Of a stretch of 64,000 nucleotides of DNA, positions 54,238 through 64,000 are shown in pieces; position 1 is the stretch's first letter; each line of letters opens with the position of its first letter. The stretch covers positions 1,285,561 through 1,349,560 of the forward strand of contig BCHS01000003.1 in NCBI GenBank assembly GCA_039545275.1, written 5' to 3'. The DNA is from Pseudomicrostroma phylloplanum. Lineage: Eukaryota; Basidiomycota; Exobasidiomycetes; Microstromatales. The translations under genes were made by a program, and so were the position numbers. Under the pieces are notes generated by a model that made no database searches, was not told where the DNA came from, and was given only the letters and a program-made list of their open reading frames with translations.

Positions 54238-57166
54238 ATGACGCAGTCTCCACTGGTTCACTTAACCGAGTCTGCGCCCAGTCCCCTGCCTGCCACGCCA
54301 GAGGGATACCTCGCAGGCGCAGACTACAGGGATCGGGTGCCCATCATCATCGATCATGGTGAGCTAGGGGCTGCAGATGACAGGCATGAGCTCTGCCAAT
54401 TATACTGACGCTTCTCTCATCCCCTCATCACCCTTCGCCTCCTCTCACAGGCTCCTCTGAACTACGGGCGGGCTTCGCTACTGCTGCTGTGTCGTCCTCA
54501 TCTTCTTCCTCTTCCTCCTCGGCCTACTCGCGCTACTCTTCCCCGCCCTCGATCCACTTCCCTCCCATCGTATCAAAGTACCGCGACCGACGCAGAAACG
54601 CTCAAGTGCTCCTCGTAGGGCCGCAAGCAAGCTTAGACACCGAGTCGCGGTCCAAGGCTCGTGGGCCCGGCGAGGGAGGCCTCATCGTAGCCCAAGACGT
54701 GCTGGAGAATGTCCTCGACTTCACCTTTAGCAAGCTGGGCATCTCCAGCCCCGAGGGCAGGGAAGGCAACGTGGACCATCCTATTGTCCTCAGCGAGCCC
54801 ATGTGCAACCCAGGCTACTGCAGAGGGCTGACCTCTGAGCTCCTGTTCGAGGCCTATGGTGTCCCCGAGGTGTCGTATGGCCTAGACTCCCTCTTTGCGG
54901 CATATGCCAATGACATCGGGCCCGAAGGCGTCATTGTCAGTAGCGGCACCTCTAGCACCACCGTCGTACCCGTCATCGGAGGGAGGGGCATACTCGGCAA
55001 CGCCAAGAGGTGAGCAACAACTGACCCGACAAGAGTTGAACCTCCCATCATACTGAATCCTTCCGTCCTACCCCCTCTTGCAGGATGAACTGGGGCGGCT
55101 CGCAAGCCTCCGACTACCTCCTACGCCTACTGCAGCTCAAGTATCCTGCTTTCCCAGTACGACTCAACGCCTCGCAAAGCTCCTCTCTCCTCGAGACGCC
55201 ATCGCTGCTGTACTTGCACCCGCAAGACTATCACTCTCACATCGCCTCGCTTTCCGACCTCAAGAAGCTACAGGCCGAAGGACAGACGGTCCAAATACCC
55301 TTTGTGGTCCCAGAGGGTAGCAAGCGGAATCAGATCAGCGAGGAAGAGAGGCTGAAGAGGGAAGAGAGGAAAAAGGAGGCAGGAAAGAGACTGCGGGACA
55401 TGACGGAGAAGAATCGTCTGCAGAAGCTCGGAGAGAAGGAAGAGCAGCTCAGGAGGATCGCCGAGCTCAAGGACTGGAAGGGCAAGGAGCGCAAGGCCGA
55501 GTGGCAGGTGAGTAACAGAGGATGTATTGCTGACATCCAAAGGGCCGTCCAGCTCACATCGTGCGCCATAATCCTCTCCCGCAGAAACGCCTCGAGAATG
55601 CCGGCTACAATACTGAGCAGGACATGGACAAGGAAGAGAAGAAGCTCTCCACCGCTGTCAAGCGTTCGCGAAGGCGCGACCAGCTAGAGGACGACGTCGC
55701 CTTGGAACCAGAAGCTCCTCCGACGTTCCCTTTGGTGGAAGTGCCTGATCACGAGCTCACAGAAGAGCAGATCAAGGAGAAGAGGAGGCAGAGGTTGATG
55801 AAGGCAGGCTACGATGCAAGGATGAGAGTAAAGGCTGAGAAGCTCGAGGAGAGGAGGATCGAGGCGGAACGGATCCAAGCCGATGAGGCGAGGAGAGCAA
55901 ACGATCCAGATGGCTGGGCAGCCGAGAAGAGGAAAGAGTACGAGGTGAGCACAAGCAAGGGACGTCTGTGTCGAAAACCACGTCTCACACGCTGTCATCT
56001 CCCACCCCTCGTGAACAGGACGTCATCGAGCGTATGAAAGAGCGCAAGCGCAAGAAGGAGCTCCTGTCTGACCGCAAATCGCTTGCAGCCCAACAACGGA
56101 TGAAGAACATTGCATCTCTAGCTTCCGACGGCCCCGGTGGTGATAGTGCCTCCCCTCCTGGAGGCGGCTCTCGAAACGCCAAGAGGAAGCGAGCAGGAGC
56201 GAATGGAGCCGAGAAGGACGACGGCTTCGGACAAAACGACGAAGACTGGGCCATCTATCGGGATATCCAGGGCGCTGAGGACTCGGACGAAGAGGAAGAG
56301 GACGAAGACCTTCTCGTCGATCTCGAAGAGAATCTCTTGAAGTTTGATGCTGGCTTTACAAGAGACATGACGCTAGCGGCTCGGATTGCACGGAAGAGGG
56401 CCCTCACGAGGACCTTCCTCGGCGGTACCCCAGAAGGCTACGAGGTGAAGCCAGTCAATCCCTTTAGTACCAAGAATGGCCAAAAGGCGGATGAGCAGCC
56501 CGAAGAGGAGCTGGACGAGGAAGCAGAATTGGCTCAGTTGGCTAAGCAACATCAGATTACCCTCAACGTGGAGCGGGCCAGGGTCGCGGAAGTCTTCTTT
56601 CAGCCTAGTCTGGCGGGAGTAGACCAGGCTGGACTGGATGAGATTGTAGAGATGGTGGTGAAGGGCTTCCCGGAGGATGGCGGAGTGAGGGAAAGGATGG
56701 TCAACGTGAGTCGCACCGCCGCCAGACCTGGGGCCTCCCCAACTTCCTCATCCACTGACTGACAATCTTCCCCCCTCTACCCTACTCGTTCGTGTGCTCG
56801 CGCAGAACATCTTCCTCACAGGTCGGCACACCCTCTACCCCAACCTCGACACGCGTCTGCAAAACTCCCTAGTGGCTCTCTTGCCCACGACGCCCTACGG
56901 GTCTGCCGTGCGCGTGAGGAGGGCCAACGACCCGAGGTTCGACGCCTGGAGGGGTATGGCCAGGTGGTGTCTGGAGCGCGGCGAGGAGAGGAAAGAGGCT
57001 AGTGTGGTGAGTTGCGAATTGCGATAGTATGGGAGAGAAGCGGAGCGGGATGTGCACTGACGATTGACATCGAATGTGGTGCTCTTATCTGCAGACACGG
57101 GAGATGTACGACGAGTACGGAGCAGAGTACATCAAGGACCACCCTTTTGTGTCGGCCATGATCTAA
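54238..57166 (+). CDS. ARP5: Arp5, actin-related subunit of the INO80 chromatin remodeler
   Basis: Seven exons: 54238-54358, 54451-55009, 55084-55507, 55585-55944, 56019-56705, 56806-57006, 57095-57166. They give 807 aa. The actin fold starts with VPIIIDHGSSELRAGFA (nucleotide-binding loop 1). Then come HPIVLSEPMCNP, LLFEAYGVPEVSYGLDSLFA and VIVSSGTSSTTVVPVIGG. A long charged, coiled-coil-like insertion (about residues 290-620, Lys/Glu/Arg-rich) is characteristic of Arp5. The fold closes with NIFLTGRHTLYPNLDTRL, FDAWRGMARW and EYGAEYIKDHPF. Arp5 with Ies6 couples INO80 ATPase activity to nucleosome sliding. An extra Ser-rich stretch (SSSSSSSSSSAYSRYSS) is inserted after strand 1. Confidence 0.95.
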
Positions 57167-57457
57167 CCACGGCGACACGACGTCGGTAGGCAGCTGCTCA
57201 GGGGACCTTGTCAGACTTGTAGACAAGGAATCGAGTACAATTGACAGAGGCAAGCGATAAGCGATATCCGGAGAGACTGACTATGTATAAGAGGTAAAAC
57301 CGCGAAAGAAGGGGAAGCCAATACGATACTAATGCAGATGACAAAGTGGGGAGCGTGAAATGTGTCGGGGTCGTCGTTCGTCGAGAAGAAGGAGCGGAGC
57401 GGAAGGATGCTAATTGGGGAAGACGAACTTGTCTAAAGAAAGAGAGACACTCTGAAT

Positions 57458-60325
57458 CTAGAAGAAGACGACGGTGTTGGGTACGTCCCACCCACACTCT
57501 GCCAGTCCCTCCTTGACGGCGTGCTCCATGGCCGGTGGACCACAGACGAGGGCAAGTGTGTCCTCTAGCTCCTCATCGTCGCTCTCCCTCTTCTTGGGCG
57601 GGGGCGGGAGGTGCTTCTTCATGAGATCAACATTGATCCTTCCCTTGCCTCCATTCCAATCGTCGGCCGTCTTGCCCGATAGAACATGCCAGATGTCGAA
57701 TCGTCTGCCTTGCTCCAGGAAGCGCTCCCGGAGGGTATCGATGTGTTCCTTTGCGAGAATATCGGCTTCTGTGCGATTACCGTTGAGCATCCAGCACTCC
57801 GTCTCCTTGGACTCGGCACAGTCGATGAGACCCTTGATTGTGCTCCAGATGGGCGTGATACCAGAGCCACCACAGATGAGGGCCATCTTGCGGACTTTAC
57901 GCTCTTTACCCTTCCATCTGACCATTGACTTGCCCATGAAGGTGAAGCCGCCGAGGGGACCCTTGAGCTCCAGCTCGTCGCCCACCTGCATCTTCTCAAG
58001 GACACTCGTCATCTTACCTCCCGTGGGGAAATCCTTGGTGGGCATGTACACCTTGATGAGGATGTCGATGGCGCCAATGAGGGAGTTGTCCGAGAAGGGC
58101 GTGTAGGCACGCTGGATGACCTCTTCGCTGCCTTTGGGCTTCACGCGCATGTACACGTGCTGCCCCGTGGGCATACCCAGCTCCTGGTCTGGGTGGTCTA
58201 GACCAAAGCGCAGGATGCGCGAGTCGTGGGAGATGTCTGTGCGGCTGATGAGCTTGCTCTTCTTCCACTGCTTCGGGTTCAGGTACACCTTGGATGGCTC
58301 GGCACCTTCTACAACGTCGGCTGCACCCTCGAGGGCGCCCTCTGCAAGTTTGCCCACGTGGAACTCGGACAGCTGGCGCTTGGCGTCCATGGAGTGGATG
58401 GCCATGAAGTCCTCACTGGCGTCTTCTCCAGCCACGAGAGTGATGGACTCGCCACCACCTGGGTGCAACTTGAGGAAAGGTGTACCGTCGTAAACGTGGC
58501 CGTTGACGATGAACCAGGGTGTATCTTCATTGGCGTGCTCCTTGAGCATTTCGGCGGTGATGATGATGTCCTTTTTGTCGTCCTTCATCATCATCGCTTG
58601 CACGTCGACCTTTTCCTTCTTGGGCTTGCCACCAGCATTGGCTGCTGCAGCCTCGGCCGCTGCCTCGTTGAAGATCGGGTGGCGGGGGTCTCCGCCCTCC
58701 TCGTTGACCCTGCCCATCCACCCACCAGTCGCGTTGCCCGCAAGGGTAGGATGTTCGAAGCGCAGCTTGCCATCCTCGTTGTGGATCCCCACGCGGAATT
58801 GACAATTGTTCATCATACCGTAGGCATTCCAGATCAGACGGTCGGGCATTGCGTGGAGGGATTCGTCGGTGGCACGCAGAGCGAGGGAGCTGGCAGGCGA
58901 GTCCCTGAGACGAGCGACCTTGATCTCGTGCTCCCAGAAGCACCACGAGAATGACATTTCCGTCTCGCTGAGGTCGAGTGTGCCGTAGAAGGGGTGCTTC
59001 TTCATTGGCATCTCGCGGTACTTGTCCTCGGGGTAGATGAGCTTCGCCGGGTACTCCCAGGTGGCACCGTCATCCAGCGATAGCTCGAGTCGGTGGACGC
59101 GACGTCCGCCGCCGGTATATGCGTACCCACAGATCTTTGTCGTGGCAGTGTCCTCCTCCCCCTCGGCAGGGAGAGGTATGGTTGTGTCGTGGTTGGGGAC
59201 GGTGATGGAGGCATTGGTGTTGAGCTCATTGATAATGTACTTTGGATCTGTCCACCAATGCTCTCCTTCTTCGGAACGAGCCTCGTCTGCAGAGACCGAG
59301 GCGGGTAGCACCTTGTTGTCCTTGAAGTGCAGGTAGGCTTGCGACTCCTTGTCGCTCACGGTGATCGTCTCTAGCCACTTGACCATCCTTCCTCCAATCT
59401 GACCAGGAACGACCAGTCTCAGAGGGTAGCCGTGGTCCGGCGAGAGCTCCTCGCCGTTGAGCCCCCAGGCGAGGAGCATGGACTTGCTCCTGTCGCGCGC
59501 CCAGAGCAGACGTTGAGAAGTGCCGTACTTGCCCTTGGGCAGCTCATCCGCACCTTCAAAGGAGACATGGCGCGCTCGGCCAGGCACGTCGCGGTCGTAA
59601 GGGAAGGCTCCGATGGGTCGGATGGGCTTGCAGTAGTCGAGGACATCGGCGAGGTAGACACCGGTAAAGATTCCGTTCGAGACTCCAGCCGAACCCCAGT
59701 TGAAACCCAAACCCTTGGCAACCATGTTCTGCTCTTTACGTCGGTTTCCGGCACACACTAATGTGATCGGCACCGACACGGTGGGGAAGAGACGCTTGAG
59801 GTCATCGATGGTGAACTCCATCGGCCTCTTGACGAGCCCATTGACCTTGACCTTCCACTCCTTGGCCTCTTGTGCTGTGACGTGTGGGGTAGCACCGTGG
59901 GTACGGACGTAGAAGAGGGGCTGCGGTGTGAGCCAGCCAGCATTCCAGAGGTCGGCGAGGGGAGCCTCGCAATTGTAGGGGTGCTTGCCGGTCAGACGGA
60001 CCATGCGTTCGTCACGGGGCACCCATGCATCTGGTGTACCGGCATCAATGGGGAGAGGCTCGACTTTGAGAGTCTCCGGCAGGGGAGGGAACTCCTTGTG
60101 ATACTCTGTCACATATTCCTCCTCTTCATCAGATGTTGGTTCGGTCGAATCGGAAGAGGTCGAATCACCACCTGCTTCCGAGTGTGCCTTTTCGATCGCT
60201 GGAGAAGATCCGGACTCGGGTGTGGTAGCACCACCAGAGGAAGTACTGCCAGACTCACGCTCCTCTGTCGAGGAAGTCGGGGATGTGGCGCGTGTGGAAG
60301 GAAGGGGGGGAGTGGAAGCGGCCAT
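57458..60325 (-). CDS. Assimilatory nitrate reductase, NAD(P)H-dependent
   Basis: Intronless, 955 aa from ATG 60325 (MAASTPPL). The frame extends 34 codons further upstream, to another ATG at 60427. Domains in order: Ser/Glu-rich N-terminal extension (1-75), molybdopterin domain with the Mo-ligand Cys191 in LVCAGNRRKEQN, and dimerisation domain. Next is cytochrome b5 with haem ligands in LHPGGGESI (about 620) and AIHS, then FAD domain RAYTPFSD (about 738) and GGKMTSVL. The NAD(P)H domain has GGSGITPIW (about 818) and CGPPAMEH (about 928), ending in VFF. It reduces nitrate to nitrite in the cytosol. A nitrate transporter lies upstream on the same strand, consistent with a fungal nitrate-assimilation cluster. 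No nitrite reductase is visible in this window. Regulation by nitrate and nitrogen (Nit2/AreA- and Nit4/NirA-like factors) is expected. Confidence 0.95.
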   Translation of the reverse strand: MAASTPPLPSTRATSPTSSTEERESGSTSSGGATTPESGSSPAIEKAHSEAGGDSTSSDSTEPTSDEEEEYVTEYHKEFPPLPETLKVEPLPIDAGTPDAWVPRDERMVRLTGKHPYNCEAPLADLWNAGWLTPQPLFYVRTHGATPHVTAQEAKEWKVKVNGLVKRPMEFTIDDLKRLFPTVSVPITLVCAGNRRKEQNMVAKGLGFNWGSAGVSNGIFTGVYLADVLDYCKPIRPIGAFPYDRDVPGRARHVSFEGADELPKGKYGTSQRLLWARDRSKSMLLAWGLNGEELSPDHGYPLRLVVPGQIGGRMVKWLETITVSDKESQAYLHFKDNKVLPASVSADEARSEEGEHWWTDPKYIINELNTNASITVPNHDTTIPLPAEGEEDTATTKICGYAYTGGGRRVHRLELSLDDGATWEYPAKLIYPEDKYREMPMKKHPFYGTLDLSETEMSFSWCFWEHEIKVARLRDSPASSLALRATDESLHAMPDRLIWNAYGMMNNCQFRVGIHNEDGKLRFEHPTLAGNATGGWMGRVNEEGGDPRHPIFNEAAAEAAAANAGGKPKKEKVDVQAMMMKDDKKDIIITAEMLKEHANEDTPWFIVNGHVYDGTPFLKLHPGGGESITLVAGEDASEDFMAIHSMDAKRQLSEFHVGKLAEGALEGAADVVEGAEPSKVYLNPKQWKKSKLISRTDISHDSRILRFGLDHPDQELGMPTGQHVYMRVKPKGSEEVIQRAYTPFSDNSLIGAIDILIKVYMPTKDFPTGGKMTSVLEKMQVGDELELKGPLGGFTFMGKSMVRWKGKERKVRKMALICGGSGITPIWSTIKGLIDCAESKETECWMLNGNRTEADILAKEHIDTLRERFLEQGRRFDIWHVLSGKTADDWNGGKGRINVDLMKKHLPPPPKKRESDDEELEDTLALVCGPPAMEHAVKEGLAECGWDVPNTVVFF

Positions 60326-60933
60326 CTTGTGCACTACGTCGATGGTCGGAATGTCTTGAGAGAGGAGAAAGGATGGATCGTTTGAGAGGCTTGAACAGTG
60401 GTTGGGAGCAGGAGTGTCCTGCGACACCTTCCTCAGCGAGGGAAGGCCGAGAGAGTCCCGTCAGAGACGATTTCGCTGCCGCTAGGGATGAGACAGTGGC
60501 GAGCCAGAGTAGTCACGGTCGAGGCGAGCCAGTGACTATTGTAAGAGAGTGTGGATGCTGCTTGGACGAGATGTCGGTGAGCAGCAAGTATCAGTGGTGG
60601 GTGGATGGTAGGTCGACAGGAGGAGGAGATAGTACGGCGCGGCGAACGAGGTCTTGGCCAGGTGGAAGAGAGCACTCTCTACGCTGCTTCGAAGGCGGGG
60701 TGGAGAAGGGGTCCTAGGCGGTAGCAGCGGCGAAGGGCAGCAAGAGCGACAGGGGCAGGTCAGAGCAGAGCAGAGAGGAGAGCAGAGCGGGAGGATGCGA
60801 CTTGGCATCGTCAGGGCGGACGGACGCCCTGGAGCTTCCTTCCTGCAATCACACTGCCTCGAAGGATTTCACTTGGTCCGGCATCGCTTGCTCCGATTTG
60901 TCAGTGCGGGGACGGAGGTGGGCTGTCTGGCAA

Positions 60934-62172
60934 ATGAGTGTGCTCTCTCTTGTCCCACCGGCCGTTGTGTTTGCCACTATCATTGCCGGTGCTGGAGCAG
61001 CAAGAATGATCGCTGCAAGGACTGGCAAGCCAAGCGGCGCCAAAGGGGGTGAGGCTCCAGAAAATACTTGGCCGATCGGAGCGCCACGCGCTTCCTCAAT
61101 TTAGAGATAAGGGTGCAGCCGGGCCAAGCTCCGCCGGAGGCCAGATCGCAGATCGCATCCACGGTCTTAGCCGACAGACGGAAAACTATTCATCAATACC
61201 CATACGAGAGCAAGAGACGGCTTCGCCTAGACCAGAGCAGGGGGAGTCAGTGGCAAACGCCGGAATGAAAGCCAGGGGAAGATGTGACGCGAACTGTGCA
61301 CGTCCACAGCCAGGTTCGGACGCGGGGCAGAGGCAGGTTCTGAGGCATCTTCATGGTCACGCCGAGCAAGCAGACGTAACGAGCTGACGACGACGACGAG
61401 ACACAGCGATCAGTCATGTAGTCAGCAGTACTATCAACGGACCCACGGGAATAAAGTTCGAAACCCAAACGGCAGCCCAAGAATCTGAAGTGACAATATT
61501 TTAGGAGGCGTATCCCAGATGAACCCACGAGAAGGCCAGCATCGCGGCGATGTGTACGAGAGCGAGAGCAGTAAAGTGACGAGGAATCGAGAAGGGAAGA
61601 GTACCGGCGGCGAGGAAATGGGAGAAGTAGGCGAAGAAGGGCGCCGAGCCGAGAGCGATCAGCACACAATGTTGAAAGTTCCGGCAATCCAGCATCTGAT
61701 CAGATCAGTAAGCAGTGAAGCAGCTGTACTCGAGTAAGGCTATGGACAGGGCCGGTCTGGGAGGGCGAAGGGCAAGAGGGCGCAGAGGTAAAAGCGAAGT
61801 ACTGGGACTACATCAAGGCTTGCAGGGCAAAGACCGAGGCCGAGGCTCAGAAGCCTTGGGAAGACGGCGTCTGGTCTACCCAGATGACTCCGTGAGCGTG
61901 ACCCATCGGCTCCCACCCTGTCTCCTGAAGCGCTCATCCCGAACGTCAGCCTGTACCTTTCTCCTCTAATCGCGCCCTCTGTGGCTTCATACCCATACCC
62001 TAGACCAAAATCTGAGTCAGAAGGCAACGAAGACGATCAACTCCGAGTAAGAGCCACGCGGCGGACATTCAATCCCTCATCTCTCGCTCCTGTCTCCTTG
62101 CCTTCGCCTTGTGTACTCGCCTTGTATACCTTTCCTGCCTAGCAAGCACTGCAAAGATCCACTCTGCTTTGA
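60934..62172 (+). CDS. Candidate small spliced gene, membrane-anchored protein (hypothetical)
   Basis: Proposed exons 60934-61048, 61750-61891, 62004-62046 and 62143-62172 give 109 aa. Phases match at all three joins (GGG|GTGAGG ... GACAG|GG; ACTCC|GTGAGC ... CCCTAG|A; CGA|GTAAGA ... GCCTAG|CAA). Exon 1 begins MSVLSLVPPAVVFATIIAG, one probable membrane helix. Exon 2 has a protein-like, Trp/Lys-rich stretch KYWDYIKACRAKTEAEAQK and PWEDGVWS. The two downstream introns are well supported by splice consensus and short length. The 701 nt first intron is weak evidence, and the 5' part could belong to something else. I do not recognise the product. It would be divergent from nitrate reductase and convergent with the transporter. 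Confidence 0.35.
61105..61139. promoter_or_regulatory. Candidate nitrogen-control site: GATA element next to a CCG palindrome
   Basis: AGATAAG (61105-61111) matches the HGATAR core bound by AreA/Nit2-type GATA factors. CTCCGCCGGAG, 18 bp on (61129-61139), is an inverted CCG repeat of the kind bound by Zn2Cys6 factors such as Nit4/NirA, though not their exact consensus. It lies about 0.8 kb upstream of the nitrate reductase start. Further GATA cores occur near 60628, 60977 and 61431. Function is inferred from position and motif only. Confidence 0.3.
61501..61690 (-). pseudogene. Relic of a duplicated nitrate-transporter 3' end
   Basis: Minus-strand sequence here reads IAGTFNI and, 114 bp later, IAAMLAFSWVHLGYAS-stop. 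The intact transporter ends IAGIFNIAAMLAFSWVPLGDAS-stop. At DNA level 61523-61542 is identical over 20 bp to 62526-62545, and 61667-61688 matches 62551-62572 with few changes. The 114 bp between the two blocks has no counterpart in the intact gene and no GT-AG boundaries. I see no upstream transporter exons, so this is a broken fragment. Confidence 0.65.
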
Positions 62173-62503
62173 GCACCTGACAACCTACGCTTCGCCGCTC
62201 GACTCGTAGAGGTTTTACTTTGCCGGCACGGACCACTCGCGGCACGGGCCTTCGCGCGCGCGAGCACTCGCCCATACCAGTCAGACGGTTCAGCGTACGA
62301 TTATGGCCTCGTTCGTATGTCAGATCGGACAATTGCTTCTGAGACCATGAGTAGACCGAATTTAGTCGAGGGAATAAAGGAAAAGTACAATCCGAGGCAC
62401 ATGTCACAACTACCGTCACCGCAATGTTGGGTCACTCCGGACACTCTGCGATCGATCATTCGCCGCCTGCGAAGCGAAACCATCCAGCTCTCATACGTAG
62501 ACC

Positions 62504-64000
62504 TCACGAAGCGTCTCCCAGAGGTACCCACGAGAAGGCCAGCATGGCGGCAATGTTGAAAATGCCGGCAATATAGAACTTGTTTCCCAAAGTCCTTGTT
62601 GGCTTCGTTCCGGGGTGTGTCTTGAAGATGGCAGTGTATAGTAAGCCTCCGACGTTCCTTGCATAGCGAGGCGTTGCAAAGTAGATACGATGATAGAGGA
62701 TGAGAAGAGGAAGGTGTACGAAGTTGAATGAGGAGAAATGGTGGAGAAACGGGGGAGAAAGAGGGGATGACGTGTCAGTACGGTGCGCGTGTCGATATGT
62801 CGCGCGCGTCGATTGGAGTTTCAGTTCCGCTGCCATGACTCACCCCTAGTAATCATGAGCGGCAAAGGGTGAAGATTGATCAGGAACAAACGAGGGAGGA
62901 GAGGAGTGGCAAGAGGCAACTGCGTGTCAGCATGGCACGCGTCGAAATGCAATCGTGTTCAGACGAGTTAGGTGAGAGTCCACTCACTCCGGCGCCTACA
63001 AGACCAGCGACGAATCCAATGTTCTGAGGTCGGAGGTGACCATAGACGGAGTATGCTCCTGCATTGGCCATGAAGCCGGTGATGGCTATGGCGACGAGGA
63101 ACCCGATGACGCCGCCGAGGGAGACGCTGGTCCTGTTGGCGTAGAGGCCGAGACCGACGAGCATCAGACCCTGAAGAACGTTGCAAACAATGGTGAATAC
63201 CACCTTGGCACGCAGACCATAGCCCATGGGCTTAAACTTCCTGTACAGCAGGTCAGCGATGATACCTCCGAGAGGTCGGAAGAACAAGTTGAGCAGACCG
63301 TAGGTCGAGGAGACGTAGGCAGCAGAGGCGGCAGTGAAGGTGGGGCTTGCAAAGAGGGCGAAGACGAGCTGGGGGAGAGCAGCGTCTAGGGCAGTCTCGG
63401 CACCAAAGGAAAGCATGTAGGAGACGGCAATCATCCAAACACGCAGGTCGAGCAGTACCTTGCCAGCGGTCTTGACTGTGAGTGGCTCAGACACAGCGGT
63501 GTCGACCAGGTCGTAGGTCTGGCCGTCCTTGACGTCGGAGAAGTCCGAAGCCTTGGCAGGTGCCTTTGAAGTGACCACCTTTTCGTTGGAGCCCAGCTCG
63601 CCGGCATTGTGATTGCGAAGTCGCTCCTGCTCGCGGATTTCTGATCGGTCCAGGTGGATGTCACGGCCGTGAGCAACTTCGTAGGCGGTTCCAGCGAGCT
63701 GGTGTCGGTTGGACCATTTGCCAGTTGGGTGGTCCTTGCCGAGCAGCAGAATGGCGGCGACGGTGCAGATGATCATGGGGACAGGGAGAATGACGAAGCA
63801 CAGGCGCCAAGCCAGGTGCGAAGTGTATCCGCTCTCGCGGAGCCTCTCGTAGAGACCGATCATGACAGAGGGAACGACACCACCTCCCAAGTTACCCCAA
63901 CCACCGGCAAAGGCGTTGGCAGTACCGATGATATTCTTGTCGAAGAAGGTTGTGGTCCAAGCCTGGCAAGGCACAAAGGTACCACCCAAGATCGAAATGA
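62504..64000 (-). CDS. High-affinity nitrate transporter, NRT2/CrnA family (5' end beyond window)
   Basis: Partial gene cut by the right edge. Visible exons: 64000-62988, 62845-62844 (2 nt) and 62657-62504. The MFS nitrate-nitrite-porter signature is GTANAFAGGWGNLGGG in the first half. A large cytosolic loop (HPTGKWSNRHQ ... TYDLVDTAVSEPL) is typical of fungal NrtA/CrnA proteins. The second-half signature AGLVGAGGNVGG is rebuilt only if the 2 nt exon GG, flanked by TTACTAG and GTGAGT, is spliced in between GCCGGA and G-AAC. The last exon ends IAAMLAFSWVPLGDAS. It shares strand with nitrate reductase 2.2 kb downstream, probably one nitrate-induced cluster. The start codon is outside the window. 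Confidence 0.88.

Noticed and set aside
61049..61387. Alternative 112-codon plus-strand reading (GDKGAAGPSSAGG...) as the second exon of the small nitrate-locus gene
   Set aside because: It needs a donor that leaves two bases of GGG, which the GGGGGTGAGG sequence does not offer with a GT. The phase fits the later exon at 61750 instead.

Overview
This is a eukaryotic nuclear window from a filamentous or yeast-like fungus, most likely a basidiomycete. My guess is Ustilaginomycotina/Exobasidiomycetes, but the sequence alone does not fix the class. The reasons are GC-rich DNA, short GTGAGT...YAG introns, Sel1-repeat chitin synthase activator, Bni4-like and Cyc8 proteins, an assimilatory nitrate reductase of fungal architecture, and two kinase genes of the fungus-specific FunK1 type. 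I found no prokaryotic operons, CRISPR arrays, rRNA or convincing tRNA genes.

Layout, left to right. 0-5 kb: VPS33 (HOPS tether) and an unidentified serine-rich protein. 5-10.5 kb: gene-poor DNA with two adjacent single-exon genes for secreted or membrane-anchored proteins, then the mitochondrial twin-Cys protein CMC4. 11-18 kb: an oxysterol-binding protein (Kes1/Osh4 type) and a large disordered Bni4-like protein with a PP1-docking tail. 18.8-25.3 kb: two tandem FunK1-like kinase genes with the same five-exon structure. 26-32.6 kb: the co-repressor CYC8/SSN6, divergent from the ribosome-biogenesis gene SLX9. 32.7-40 kb: a fusion gene (gamma-glutamylcyclotransferase/AIG2-like domain plus class V aminotransferase), AAR2, and a wax-synthase/DGAT-like acyltransferase. 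40.5-49.5 kb: YPT7, PNO1, YOP1 and the chitin synthase activator SKT5/CHS4. 49.8-57.2 kb: mitochondrial MSH1 and INO80-subunit ARP5 share a 238 bp divergent promoter. 57.4-64 kb: nitrate reductase and a nitrate transporter (cut by the right edge) in the same orientation, separated by 2.2 kb. That spacer holds a relic of the transporter 3' end and a possible small spliced gene.

I rebuilt exon structures by hand from in-frame GT/AG junctions. Every multi-exon model given here closes without a frame break. A recurrent feature is very small exons: 6, 9 and 17 nt in YPT7, 12 and 17 nt in YOP1, an ATG-only coding exon in SLX9, and apparently a 2 nt exon in the nitrate transporter.

Most genes are housekeeping: vacuolar fusion, lipid transport, RNA processing, small-subunit rRNA maturation, chromatin, and septum/chitin. 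The accessory content most worth following up is the cyclotransferase-aminotransferase fusion, the tandem FunK1 pair with its strongly conserved C-terminal module, the secreted-protein pair, and the nitrate locus.
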